The notes under the pieces were generated by a model, which was not told where the DNA came from, did not search any database, and saw only the letters and a list, made by a program, of their open reading frames with translations. From CAVOOW01 sp963697675 (GTDB lineage: Bacteria; Actinomycetota; Actinomycetes; JACCUZ01): a DNA stretch of 64,000 bases. Made by a program: the position numbers and the translations under genes. Location of the stretch: NCBI GenBank assembly GCA_963697675.1, contig CAVOOW010000003.1:124001-188000 (forward strand), read 5' to 3'. Below, one piece after another: positions 53,776-61,853 of the stretch (positions are counted from its first letter, which is position 1; every line of letters starts with the position of its first letter).

Positions 53776-55443
53776 TCAGGGGCGGAGGGCGGTCTCGAGG
53801 AGTCCGTAGGCGACGGCGTAGCGGTGGCCGAGCGCGCCCGCGACGTTTCCGCGTCCGACCGCGGTGCCCGCGGGCAGCGCGCCGATGACGGCGCCGAGCA
53901 CCTCGTCGTCACCCGCGGGACCGCCCACGACGACGACGCTGCGCGGGTCGACGTCCAGCGTCCGCAGGGCGCGGGCGACGTTCGCGCCGATGAGAGCGAC
54001 CTTGACCTGCAGCCGCAGCGCGCGCCACTCGCCGGGAGCCAGACTGCGGTGAAAGGCCAGCAGCCCCGCCGGCCCACGCACCACAAGCGAGCCCACCATG
54101 TCTTGCGAGGCCGGCTGATCGAGGAACCGGCGCGTGCCGTCCTCGGCCAGCAGTACCTGCGGAGCCTCGACCCGGTGCGCCGGGCCACGCTTGACGTGCT
54201 CCGCAGCCGCCGCCGTACAACCGGTGAGGGCGGCAACAGACACCGTGAGCAGCTCACCGCCGCCCGCGGCGACCACCGCCGCGTCGCCTGACACGGCGTC
54301 GATCGTGCCGCCGCCGAGGTCAACCACCACGGTGTCGTCGGTCGCCCCCGGCGTCGACAGGGCGCCGCGCCGGGCGGCGGCGGACTCGGAGCCCGCGGAC
54401 AGCACGCCCGCTCCCAGCCGTTGCGCGAGTGCCGCCGACGGGTCGACGTAGGGAGCGCTCGCCCGCAACGCGGCGAGGGTCACCGGCCGGCTTGTGGCGC
54501 CAGCCCGTCGGGCCTGCACTTGGTGCGCGACCGCGGCGAGGTCGACGCTCCACAGATCATCGACGGCGTACGTCGCCTGGTCTGGCGGGAGGGAGTAGGC
54601 GCGGGCCATCCCGACCGGCCCGGCTCGCAGCCGGTGGTTCCCGTCGGTGAACCGGACGCGCCCGCAGCCGGCGAGCTCCAGCCAGCCGGCGGCCTCGGTC
54701 GGCGCCTCGTCGGGGCGGCCGCCCAGGGCGACGACGGCATTCGTGGCGTCCAGCAACAGCGGTGCCAGTGCGGCGGCGTCCGCGAGCTCGTCGTCGCCGA
54801 GCCCGAGCAGCTCGCCGAGGCGCAACGGGTCGGGCAACGCCCGCAGCGGACGTCCCTGCGCCGAGCACTCGACAGCGAGCCGATCCGCTCGCATTGCTGC
54901 CTCGACGTCCACCTCGTCGACCACGGGCAGCTGGACCGGCAGCCGGTTTGCCACGAGCACCGCCTCGTCGTCGGCGAGGACGACGGCGGCCAGCCGACGG
55001 GCGGCCGCGAGCGGCAGCAGCAACTCGACGGCTCGCCGGTAGCCCATGCCCGAAGGCACGACGGCGACCACGGAGTCCGAGCCGGACAGTGCGCCGCCGA
55101 GCCGGTGCGGCCGGCCGACACCGACCCCGCCGCCGCCCGCCGTCCCGGCGCCCGACGCGGCGACCCAGAGCCGGCCGGTGCGCGGACGTTGCTCGGCGAT
55201 CTCTGCGGTCGCGGTCTCGCCAGGGCGCAGCGGAGAAGCCGCGGCGAGGTCGACGTCGACCCCGTGCTGACGTTGCAGGCGACGCACCAGCGCGATGGCT
55301 CCGTCCAGGCTTGCGGGCGAGCCCTTCGCCCGGCGCGTCGGTGCGCGACCGGCCGCGATGACCTCGACCCGTTCACCGGTCAGTCGCCCGAGGACGACCT
55401 CGGTCGTCGAGTTGCCGACGTCGATGCCGGCAGCGACGGTCAC
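53776..55443 (-). CDS. Diol/glycerol dehydratase reactivating factor, large subunit (DdrA/PduG-like)
   Basis: 555 residues from the GTG at 55443 (VTVAAGIDVGNSTTEVVLGR). Actin-like ATPase fold: phosphate-1 GIDVGNSTTEVVL, phosphate-2 VVVDLGGGTIDAVSG, adenosine motif VVVVGGPAGDD. It swaps inactivated cobalamin out of the dehydratase using ATP. The small subunit (DdrB/PduH) is not found in the window. It starts 1 bp after the small dehydratase subunit stop, so all are co-translated. Confidence 0.9.
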   Translation of the reverse strand: MTVAAGIDVGNSTTEVVLGRLTGERVEVIAAGRAPTRRAKGSPASLDGAIALVRRLQRQHGVDVDLAAASPLRPGETATAEIAEQRPRTGRLWVAASGAGTAGGGGVGVGRPHRLGGALSGSDSVVAVVPSGMGYRRAVELLLPLAAARRLAAVVLADDEAVLVANRLPVQLPVVDEVDVEAAMRADRLAVECSAQGRPLRALPDPLRLGELLGLGDDELADAAALAPLLLDATNAVVALGGRPDEAPTEAAGWLELAGCGRVRFTDGNHRLRAGPVGMARAYSLPPDQATYAVDDLWSVDLAAVAHQVQARRAGATSRPVTLAALRASAPYVDPSAALAQRLGAGVLSAGSESAAARRGALSTPGATDDTVVVDLGGGTIDAVSGDAAVVAAGGGELLTVSVAALTGCTAAAAEHVKRGPAHRVEAPQVLLAEDGTRRFLDQPASQDMVGSLVVRGPAGLLAFHRSLAPGEWRALRLQVKVALIGANVARALRTLDVDPRSVVVVGGPAGDDEVLGAVIGALPAGTAVGRGNVAGALGHRYAVAYGLLETALRP

Positions 55444-55444
55444 G

Positions 55445-55801
55445 TCACCGCAGCAGGCCGCGCCGGGCGTAGACGGCCGCCGCCTCGCGCACCAGAGCCG
55501 CGCACCGCGGTGCCGGGACACCGTCGAGCTGCGCGGCGGTTGCGGCAAGCTCGGCCTCAGTCGACCGATGGGGGCGCAGCCGGTCATACAGCGACATGAC
55601 CTCGGCCTCGGACATCAGCGCCATCTCGGCAGCCCGCCGGAAGTTCTCGGCGAGCTGCGGGTTGCCGTGCGCGTGGGCGATCTCCGCCTGGTGCTCCAAC
55701 GTGTCCGGGTGGATCCGTACGTCGTCGGCCTCTATCTCGTCGCGCGCGAGGCGATCAAGGGTCAGGTTCGCCGAGTCGCTCCCCGAGAATCCGCGGGTCA
55801 C
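55445..55801 (-). CDS. Diol/glycerol dehydratase small subunit, N-terminally short
   Basis: 118 residues from the GTG at 55801 in a GTGA overlap with the large subunit gene. Matches the PduE core (LTLDRLARDEIEADDVRIHP, LAENFRRAAEMALMSEAEVM, LYDRLRPHRSTEAELAATA). PduE of enteric bacteria is about 173 residues and has an N-terminal extension carrying a targeting helix; here about 55 residues are absent, so the protein starts nearly at the folded core. Confidence 0.9.
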   Translation of the reverse strand: MTRGFSGSDSANLTLDRLARDEIEADDVRIHPDTLEHQAEIAHAHGNPQLAENFRRAAEMALMSEAEVMSLYDRLRPHRSTEAELAATAAQLDGVPAPRCAALVREAAAVYARRGLLR

Positions 55802-58035
55802 AGCAGCACCGCCATGTCCTCGTTGCCGAGCGTCGCGTCCACGCAGGCGCGCTCGAGGGCGACCAGCGAGATGACGCTCGTGTGATAGCGCGCCTCGATC
55901 GCCTCGTCGGTGTACGGATTGCGCGCGGGGACCGGGGTAGCGCCCTTGGCGTGCCTGCCGGCGTTGGCGCCGAGCAGCCGGTAGAGGTCGGGGGTGATGA
56001 TCGGCGCCATGCTGTAGAGCTCGAGGTTGGCCAGCGGCGGCAGGTCGCGCCGGTGGATCAACGCGGTGCCCTTCCCCTGCAGACCGATGCCGATCCCCGA
56101 CCCGGCAAGACGCGCCGCGGTCAGCCCGACCATGCCGAGGTCGATGGTGGCGTTCACGCGGACCACCCGTGCCTGGCAGCCCTCCTCCTCCAGGCCGGCC
56201 AGCAGCTCCCGCAGCACGTCGACGACGGACAGTCCCGACAGGGTCCGCCATACGGCGCGGCCGACACCGGGGGACAGCCCGATGACGACCTCGCGCGGAT
56301 CGCTTCCGGTCACCGCGACGCCGGTGGGCTTGAACTGGTCGCTCGCCCACTCCGACTGGTCGGCACGCAGGTCCTCGACACCGCGCGCCTGCCGTATGCC
56401 GTCGATCTCGGCCTGCCGCCGGGCATCGGGCTCGTAGCCGGTCCCGGGACCCGCGTAGTCGTTCGGATCGGTGACCAGGCTCAGCACGTGCATCTGCTCG
56501 TCGAAGATCGCGGAGGTCTGCAGGTGGTCGCCCTGGACGCGCGCGTCGAGCATGGCGAGCAGCCGGGTCGCCTCCTCCTCATAGCCGCAGTCGAGCAGCG
56601 CCCGCGCGACCTCCAGCGACCCGAGGCCCGAGCTGCGGATCGTCTGCGCCGCGCTCAGCACCACGAGCGCGTCGGGGTTGCCGAGGTCCTTGGAGCCCAC
56701 GGCGTCGATGGCGAGCTCGACGTGGTCGTCGGTGAAGTCGGCGAGCCCGAGCCAGCGGTAGACGTCGCGACACGCCTCGGCTGCGCGACGGCGCAGCCGC
56801 CCGACCTCGGCCGGGTCGGCGGTGCGAAGGCCGCCGTCGACGCCCCAGTCCCGCTGCATCGCGAGCCAGTCGTCGAAGTCCTCGGCGTTCCACTGCGACG
56901 GCCCGAACATGTTGTCGTAGCGCTGGATCGAGCCGAACCCGCTGCAGACATAGTCGCTGCCCGCCAACAGGATCGGGAGAGTACGAGACGTCCGGCGCAC
57001 GTCGGACTCCGACATGAGGGCGTCGTTGCCCGTGCAGGCCTCCAGGTTGCGTGCCATCACCATGAGGTTCTCGGCCATCATCTCGCGCACGCCGCGCGGC
57101 ACGGCCCCCGCGACGCTGGCTCCGTCGATGCCACCGTTCTGCACGCCCTGGACGCCCATCGCCCGGGCGAGCGAGACGCAGCGCGACTCGAGGTAGAGCA
57201 TCGAACACCGCTCGGCGCCACCCATCAGGACCTCGGCCCCCGCGCCGGAGGAGACCCGCATCTTCACGCCGCGGCTGGCATAGCCGGCGGCCAGAACCGC
57301 TTTGCTGTACGGAGTGTCATCGCCGTCCACGAACACCGACTCGGTGCCGTAGAGGCTCACCGTCTCGGCGTAGGACACCAGGCCACGGATGCCCATCTCG
57401 AGCTCCATGGCCTCCTCGACCGAGCACTGCACGAGCACGCCCGCCGAGCCGACCACAGAACCGATCGTGACAGCGACCGCGTTCGACGGTGCATCGGCGA
57501 GGACGGGCACCGTCGTCTCGAGCTCACGAAAGCCGTACGCCGCCGCCGTTGCCGCATCGGCCGCGAGCAACAACGGGTCGTCGAGGCGGTTCGTCACGTG
57601 CGCCTGGTTGCTCGGCGTGCGCCTGGCGCGCATCTTGGTCATCGACAGCGTCAGCTCAGCCGGCCGCAGCATGGCGACGACCCGGGCCAGCTTCGCCGGA
57701 GTCGTGCCGTCGACCAGCCGCACCACCTCCGCGCGTGACACCCCGGGGTCGACGAAGAGGCGGGCGAATGCCACGTCGTCGAGCGCCATTGCTTCGTCAG
57801 CGACCGAGAGGTCGATGCCGTGTGCGCTGATGAGTGCGTCGACGGTGTCGAACTCTGCGGCCGGCCGGCCGTCCATCTCGACGACGACGCCGTCGCGGAC
57901 GACGAGCGACGGATCGGGATCGTGCGGGCTGCGCAGAGCTACCAGGCCGAGGTCGATGTCCTCGTGGGCGAACCCATCAAGGTTGACGCGCTGGGCGTCC
58001 ATGAAACGGATGCGGCCGACCCGCTCGTCGCTCAC
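55798..58035 (-). CDS. B12-dependent diol/glycerol dehydratase, fused large and medium subunits
   Basis: 745 residues. Residues 1 to about 545 are the large catalytic subunit (VGSAGVLVQCSVEEAMELEM, MRVSSGAGAEVLMGGAERCS, VQGVQNGGIDGASVAG), and about 590-745 are the medium subunit (VVIGLSPGVGRAVWRTLSGL, GSGIGIGLQGKGTALIHRRD, LANLELYSMAPIITPDLYRL). The subunits are separate (554 and 224 residues) in Salmonella. The fusion removes the free N-terminus of the medium subunit, which carries the Pdu targeting peptide. It converts 1,2-diols or glycerol to aldehydes. No cobalamin riboswitch is seen upstream. Confidence 0.93.
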   Translation of the reverse strand: MSDERVGRIRFMDAQRVNLDGFAHEDIDLGLVALRSPHDPDPSLVVRDGVVVEMDGRPAAEFDTVDALISAHGIDLSVADEAMALDDVAFARLFVDPGVSRAEVVRLVDGTTPAKLARVVAMLRPAELTLSMTKMRARRTPSNQAHVTNRLDDPLLLAADAATAAAYGFRELETTVPVLADAPSNAVAVTIGSVVGSAGVLVQCSVEEAMELEMGIRGLVSYAETVSLYGTESVFVDGDDTPYSKAVLAAGYASRGVKMRVSSGAGAEVLMGGAERCSMLYLESRCVSLARAMGVQGVQNGGIDGASVAGAVPRGVREMMAENLMVMARNLEACTGNDALMSESDVRRTSRTLPILLAGSDYVCSGFGSIQRYDNMFGPSQWNAEDFDDWLAMQRDWGVDGGLRTADPAEVGRLRRRAAEACRDVYRWLGLADFTDDHVELAIDAVGSKDLGNPDALVVLSAAQTIRSSGLGSLEVARALLDCGYEEEATRLLAMLDARVQGDHLQTSAIFDEQMHVLSLVTDPNDYAGPGTGYEPDARRQAEIDGIRQARGVEDLRADQSEWASDQFKPTGVAVTGSDPREVVIGLSPGVGRAVWRTLSGLSVVDVLRELLAGLEEEGCQARVVRVNATIDLGMVGLTAARLAGSGIGIGLQGKGTALIHRRDLPPLANLELYSMAPIITPDLYRLLGANAGRHAKGATPVPARNPYTDEAIEARYHTSVISLVALERACVDATLGNEDMAVLL

Positions 58036-58095
58036 GCTCGCACCCTAGATCAACCGCCCGCGGGTTACTGCCCGATCGCCCATCCCACCCCCTTC

Positions 58096-58245
58096 AAAGT
58101 CGATCATGCAGCTCCCGACAGCGCTGGGCATCAGCGCAGGTCAGCCCCCCGCAATTCGAAGTCGATCATGCAGCTCCCGACAGCGCTGGGCGATCAGCGC
58201 AGGTCAGACCCCCGCAATTCGAAGTCGATCATGCAGCTCCCGACA
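58096..58245. repeat. Family A array, three plus-strand units of about 63 bp
   Basis: Units begin at 58096, 58159 and 58222. Each has GTCGATCATGCAGCTCCCGACA; the first two also share a small hairpin GCGCTG-GGCAT-CAGCGC and GCAGGTCAG. Hairpin H2 takes the fourth position. Upstream of the dehydratase operon. Confidence 0.88.
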
Positions 58246-58281
58246 CCAAGTCCATCGGCGCACGTCAGAGTCCCGGTATTG

Positions 58282-58339
58282 GAAGTCGATCATGCAGGTG
58301 TTGTGTGCGCGTGCACACAACACCTGCATGATCGACTTC
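58282..58339. repeat. Perfect 58-bp hairpin H2 (family A core)
   Basis: 27-bp perfect arms (inner 23 bp match H1 at 53711 except CTC/GAG replaced by GTG/CAC on both sides) with the same GCGT loop and TTGTGTGC tip. It lies 36 bp before the GlcG-like gene start and 247 bp upstream of the dehydratase start. Confidence 0.9.
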
Positions 58340-58375
58340 GGGGTTGGGGAGTGGGAGTGCCCGCGAGGTGTCAGA

Positions 58376-58837
58376 GTGTCGGCCGTGATCACGTTGTCGC
58401 TCGCCGCTCGGATGACCGAGGCGGCAGTAGGTCGCGCCGCCGTACTCGGGGCTCTCGTCTCCGCTGCCGTTGTCGACGGTGGTGGCCATCTCGTGCACTT
58501 CCAGCGGATGGACCGGGCTGAGATCGCCGGCCCGACCCTGGCCGTCGACAAGGCCTTTACCGCGGTCGCGCACCGAGCCGCAACGGCAGACCTGACCGCT
58601 CTTGCCGTCCCCGGGGGGCCGCTGGCCGGGTTGCACGCGAACGGTGGTGGGCGCTATGTCGTGTTCGGCGGCGGCTTGCCGTGCTGGTCGGGGGACGGGC
58701 GCGACGATGCGGTCGTCGTCGGTGGCATCGGTGTCAGCGGTGGTACGACCGAGCAGGACGTTGCCTGCGCCGAGGCTGGGCTCGCCGTCTTCGACCGCAG
58801 CCTGATCGATACGGCGGAAGAGTCGATCACGCCGTAG
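58376..58837 (+). CDS. GlcG/HbpS-like (DUF336) protein
   Basis: 153 residues from the GTG at 58376. Family pattern: ITLSLAARMTEAAVGRAAVL, VSAAVVDGGGHLVHFQRMD, TLAVDKAFTAVAHRAAT, GGIGVSGGTTEQDVACAEAG. Proteins of this type accompany diol/glycerol dehydratase loci and form the C-terminal domain of some PduO enzymes, where they bind heme or corrinoid-related ligands. Here it is divergent from the dehydratase, within inverted family A units on both sides. Confidence 0.85.
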   Translation: MSAVITLSLAARMTEAAVGRAAVLGALVSAAVVDGGGHLVHFQRMDRAEIAGPTLAVDKAFTAVAHRAATADLTALAVPGGPLAGLHANGGGRYVVFGGGLPCWSGDGRDDAVVVGGIGVSGGTTEQDVACAEAGLAVFDRSLIDTAEESITP

Positions 58838-58916
58838 GTAACTGCATGATCGACTTCTTATTTCGAGGCTATGACCTGCACTGATGCCCAGCGCCGTCGG
58901 TTACTGCATGATCGAC
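58838..58916. repeat. Family A array, two minus-strand units
   Basis: Cores at about 58838-58857 and 58896-58916 read in the opposite direction to those at 58096-58245. The second includes GATGCCCAGCGCC, the complement of the inner hairpin of the upstream units. Between the GlcG-like and EAL-like genes. Confidence 0.8.
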
Positions 58917-58932
58917 ATTGAAGGTGGGCGGG

Positions 58933-59697
58933 TTAGGCGTAGGGGTGGGGGCCCGGGGTGCCGACCAGCTTTCCGCGGGCGAGGGTCGCGCCCAGCTCGA
59001 CCGCGACGCTCCGGCGGAGCGGCGAGTCGACCCCCAGCGCCATGACCTCGGCGCCGCACTCCTCGGCGGTGGCCAGCAGGCGTCGTACCGCGGGGGACTG
59101 GTCACGACCGGGGACGGACAGGTCCACCTGCACGATGTCCGGGGTCAGCCAGCTCATCGCCCGGGTCGCCTCGGGGTTGTCGCTCAGGTCGGCCAGCACG
59201 ATCGCCCAGCCCCACTCGCGAAACTCTGCCAGGGCGGATCGCAGCCGGCCGACGTCGGCGAACGAGTCGTCGTGGATCTCTGCGGCGACCGCCAGCGCGC
59301 GCCGTCCGCGTCCGAACGAGACAGCGAGCCGCGGTGGGCAGGCGCTGACGAACGTGTCGGGCTCGGGTGTGATGTGCAGGGGTACGTCGACTCCGGCGTC
59401 GAGTGCCCGGTCGAAGGCCAGGCAGCGGAACGCCCAGTCCAGCCGCTCGACCAGGCCGAGCGAGGCGGCACCTGCCAGCAGGGCGAGCGTGTCGGCCAGC
59501 TCGGTGCCCGGCAGCCCGCGCCCGGTCGCCTTCCAGCCCACGACCGTGTCGTCGGCCAGCCGGCGGATCGGCGCAAAGTCGGGGCCGAGCCGGTCGGGGT
59601 GGGCGATCAGCGTCTCCACGAGGGCGCGGGTCCGACGGGTCTGGTCGAGCTCGTCCGTGAGGGTCACCCTCGGCGCATCGGCACCTGCGGACCGCAC
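58933..59697 (-). CDS. Degenerate EAL-domain protein
   Basis: 254 residues. The EAL barrel fold is recognisable (LADTLALLAGAASLGLVERL, FRCLAFDRALDAGVDVPLHI, VAAEIHDDSFADVGRLRSAL, MSWLTPDIVQVDLSVPGRD). The catalytic motifs are lost: VVGWKATG in place of EALVRW, LADLSDN in place of DDFGxG, and Gln in place of the Lys in the KID motif. It should not hydrolyse c-di-GMP but could bind it or act as a scaffold. The ATG at 59697 is a sound start. Confidence 0.75.
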   Translation of the reverse strand: MRSAGADAPRVTLTDELDQTRRTRALVETLIAHPDRLGPDFAPIRRLADDTVVGWKATGRGLPGTELADTLALLAGAASLGLVERLDWAFRCLAFDRALDAGVDVPLHITPEPDTFVSACPPRLAVSFGRGRRALAVAAEIHDDSFADVGRLRSALAEFREWGWAIVLADLSDNPEATRAMSWLTPDIVQVDLSVPGRDQSPAVRRLLATAEECGAEVMALGVDSPLRRSVAVELGATLARGKLVGTPGPHPYA

Positions 59698-59845
59698 TTG
59701 AGCGTCCGATAGGCCGATCCGTGCCGCCTAGTCCGGCCTGGTGCCGCCTCGTGCGGGAATCGGGGTCATCGGTGCCGTCCAGTCCGGCGCTGTGACGGGC
59801 CGTCCGTGAGAGGTGCCGTGAGAGGAAGCGACCGCAGCGTCCCCG

Positions 59846-60402
59846 TCATTCGAGCGGTTCGGCCGTCAGCCGGTAGGTAGAGGCGCACGAGCCACTGAAC
59901 CCTGCGCCTCCCGGACGCCTGGCGAGACCCGGTTCGGCGGCGGCGGCGAGGTTCAATGCGAGCAGTTGGGCCAGCACGTCATCCTCCGATGTGAAGCCGT
60001 AGGCGTCCAGGACCGCGGCATCGAGCGCGTCGTGGACATCGCGTAACTCCGACTTGCCAGGCTCTCGCAAAGCGTCGTACTGCTGACCGAGCGTCCGGCC
60101 CGCCCAGAGGAACTCCGCACGCGTGTCAAGGACCCGAGAGGCGAGCGAGGTGATTGCCCTCACCTGCGCGTCGGAAGGGCTCGCGGGCCATGGGAACGAA
60201 TCCCATACGGTTGTCGAGGTGTAACGCGGTCGGCTCTCCAGCCGTGAACATCGCGCGTCAAACCAGGCACGGTGCATCGTCGAGGACAACACACCGAACG
60301 AGTAGTCAACAGCGCGGCCTCGCCCTTCTCGTCCCCGATCAGGTGTTGGTTCCGCCAGGCCACGAAGGCCGACAGGCTGGACCGGATCGAATCGTGCTCC
60401 AC
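59846..60402 (-). pseudogene. Remnant of a MmeI/type IIG-like DNA methyltransferase, internal deletion
   Basis: Only the two ends remain. From a GTG at 60402 the N-terminus reads DSIRSSLSAFVAWRNQHLIG then DEKGEAAL, the usual start of these large enzymes. At about 60310 this runs out of frame into the C-terminal piece (YSFGVLSSTMHRAWFDARC, SRPRYTSTTVWDSFPWP, LDAAVLDAYG). The methylase core and nuclease, about 700 residues, are missing. A large deletion joined the ends out of frame. The locus is a dead restriction-modification gene. Confidence 0.75.
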
Positions 60403-60798
60403 GCGGGCACGATACGGGCGCGGATCACCCTTTGCCGCCCTAGACACACCCGGCCAATGCGTCAAATGAGCCATTCCCGCCCCGCCGAGAGGTCAGCGGC
60501 CAGGGCGCTGCCGCAGGCGACGGGCACGTGTGGGATGGCGTGCCCCGGTTCGTTGTGCGTCACCACGCAAGTGGTGCGCGCTCTCGCTCACGTGGGTGCC
60601 GGTCACGGGCCCGTGGTGGAGAAGAAGTAGACCAGCCCGACCGACGTGGGAAGCCACGCACCTGCCCGGCCGAAGGTCCCGGGAGCGCACCTGGTTGCGG
60701 GTCTCCGGCCGGTCCGCCCTGGCTCGCGGTCTCATTGCCGCGACCTGCTCTGCGGCCCGGGCCCTGGTGGTCAGCACGACGGTCAGGGCTTGGCGCTG
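60403..60798. other. 395-bp stretch without a supported gene
   Basis: Open frames occur on both strands, Arg-rich and without clear starts. The minus frame at 60493-60777 follows the hypothetical gene at 60799 and might be its decayed neighbour. Nothing recognised. Confidence 0.4.
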
Positions 60799-61047
60799 CT
60801 ACTCCTCGGCTTCGCCCCGCTGGGCGGACTTTCTCCGCTCAAGCCGCCAGTGGATCTCGTGGGTCTGCGGGTGCCGCCACTCGCTCATCCGGTACTCGAA
60901 CCCAGGTAGCAGCACGACCGGGATGGGTTCTCCCGACGCCGGGGCGACTACGCCGACCACGATCTTGGCGTCCGCGGGGATGAACGGGGATTGCGCGGGG
61001 ATCGGTTCGGTCACGATCTCCACAGGGTCTCCATAAGGGCGCGCCAT
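60799..61047 (-). CDS. Hypothetical protein, 82 aa
   Basis: ATG at 61047. The product (ARPYGDPVEIVTEPIPAQSP, then DAKIVVGVVAPASGEPIPVV) is beta-rich at first and ends charged (EIHWRLERRKSAQRGEAEE). No family recognised and the ribosome site is weak. It is divergent from the secreted protein at 61194 across an AT-rich promoter-like segment. Confidence 0.45.
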   Translation of the reverse strand: MARPYGDPVEIVTEPIPAQSPFIPADAKIVVGVVAPASGEPIPVVLLPGFEYRMSEWRHPQTHEIHWRLERRKSAQRGEAEE

Positions 61048-61114
61048 GGGACAGGAGTGTAGCAGTCGCGTGTTCAGCGGAGATATATAGAGACGATTTG
61101 GAACTCTCATAGAG

Positions 61115-61137
61115 ACCTGATAGAGTACCGATCAGGT
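61115..61137. promoter_or_regulatory. Inverted repeat in an AT-rich divergent promoter region
   Basis: ACCTGAT at 61115 and ATCAGGT at 61131, 9 bp apart, next to the AT-rich segment AGATATATAGAGAC at 61081. Operator-like; acts between the 82-aa gene and the secreted-protein gene. Confidence 0.4.
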
Positions 61138-61193
61138 CGCACGCAACGAGCGCCGATCACAACGAAAGCCCCAGGGAAGAGACACACACAACC

Positions 61194-61731
61194 ATGCGCA
61201 AGATCATCCTCGCCCTCGTGGCAGCCGCCGCGATCGCCACCCCGCTCGCCCTCGCCGCGGCCCCGGCCAACGCTGCCACCACCGCCGCCGGCGCCAGCAC
61301 GGTGTTCCTCAGCAAGAGCACCTTGCAGAGCACGCTCCACCTGAACAACACCGGGTTCGACGCCCTCAAGGCCAGTGACTTCAAGGCCACCGGCACCATG
61401 GTCGCCGTCCAGGAAGTGCACTTCGCCTGCGACGGCGCGGAGGTCTCGTCCTACGACTGGCCGACCGCCTACGCCGACGACGTCACGGCCACCGCGGTCT
61501 ACAACGGCAACCACACCCAGATCACCGGCTACAACGTGACCGACAACGGCACCATCGGTGAGCCGGCGGTCAGGAACCCGATCAACTGGGACCAGGTCAA
61601 CACGGCGTACGCCGCGGCAGTCAACAGCGACCTGCGGTGCTGGCTCGCCCACCAGCACGTACCGCTACGACTGGACCCCGTTCAACGTGACCGTCAACGG
61701 GACCACCGTGGTCACCTTCCAGCACGCCTGA
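61194..61731 (+). CDS. Small secreted protein, one frameshift near the end
   Basis: ATG at 61194 with AGGGAAGAG upstream. Signal peptide 1-28 (ILALVAAAAIATPLALAAAP then ANA). The mature part is Thr/Asn/Ala-rich, beta-type (NNTGFDALKASDFKATGTMV, EVHFACDGAEVSSYDWP). After LRCWLAH at about 61653 a one-base shift gives STYRYDWTPFNVTVNG and TTVVTFQHA, ending at 61731 just before a terminator. Full length about 178 residues with two Cys. Function unknown. Confidence 0.65.
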
Positions 61732-61749
61732 TCCACCCGCACAAACCAG

Positions 61750-61779
61750 CAGCCCGTCCCGCTTCGGCGGGGCGGGCTG
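61750..61779 (+). terminator. Rho-independent-type hairpin
   Basis: 13-bp stem CAGCCCGTCCCGC with one wobble and a TTCG tetraloop, 18 bp after the secreted-protein stop. No U-run follows, as is common in actinobacteria. Confidence 0.7.
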
Positions 61780-61853
61780 TGGCCGTCCGGGCTCGCCTCG
61801 GGCAGGCACATGCCGCCCGGACCCGGGAAACCACCAAGAGAAGGAGCAGCATC

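Noticed and set aside
40923..58035. A wholly new microcompartment class
   Set aside because: Gene content matches the known RMM class; the dehydratase operon is on the opposite strand and lacks evident targeting signals, so it is not safely part of the same organelle.
58036..58095. Cobalamin riboswitch before the dehydratase operon
   Set aside because: No B12 box (GCCACTG-type) or matching helices are visible in the short leader; the upstream DNA is family A repeat.
58096..58340. CRISPR-like array of 24-bp repeats with about 38-bp spacers
   Set aside because: The intervals are themselves similar and contain a shared hairpin, copies occur in both orientations in other gaps, and no cas gene is present.
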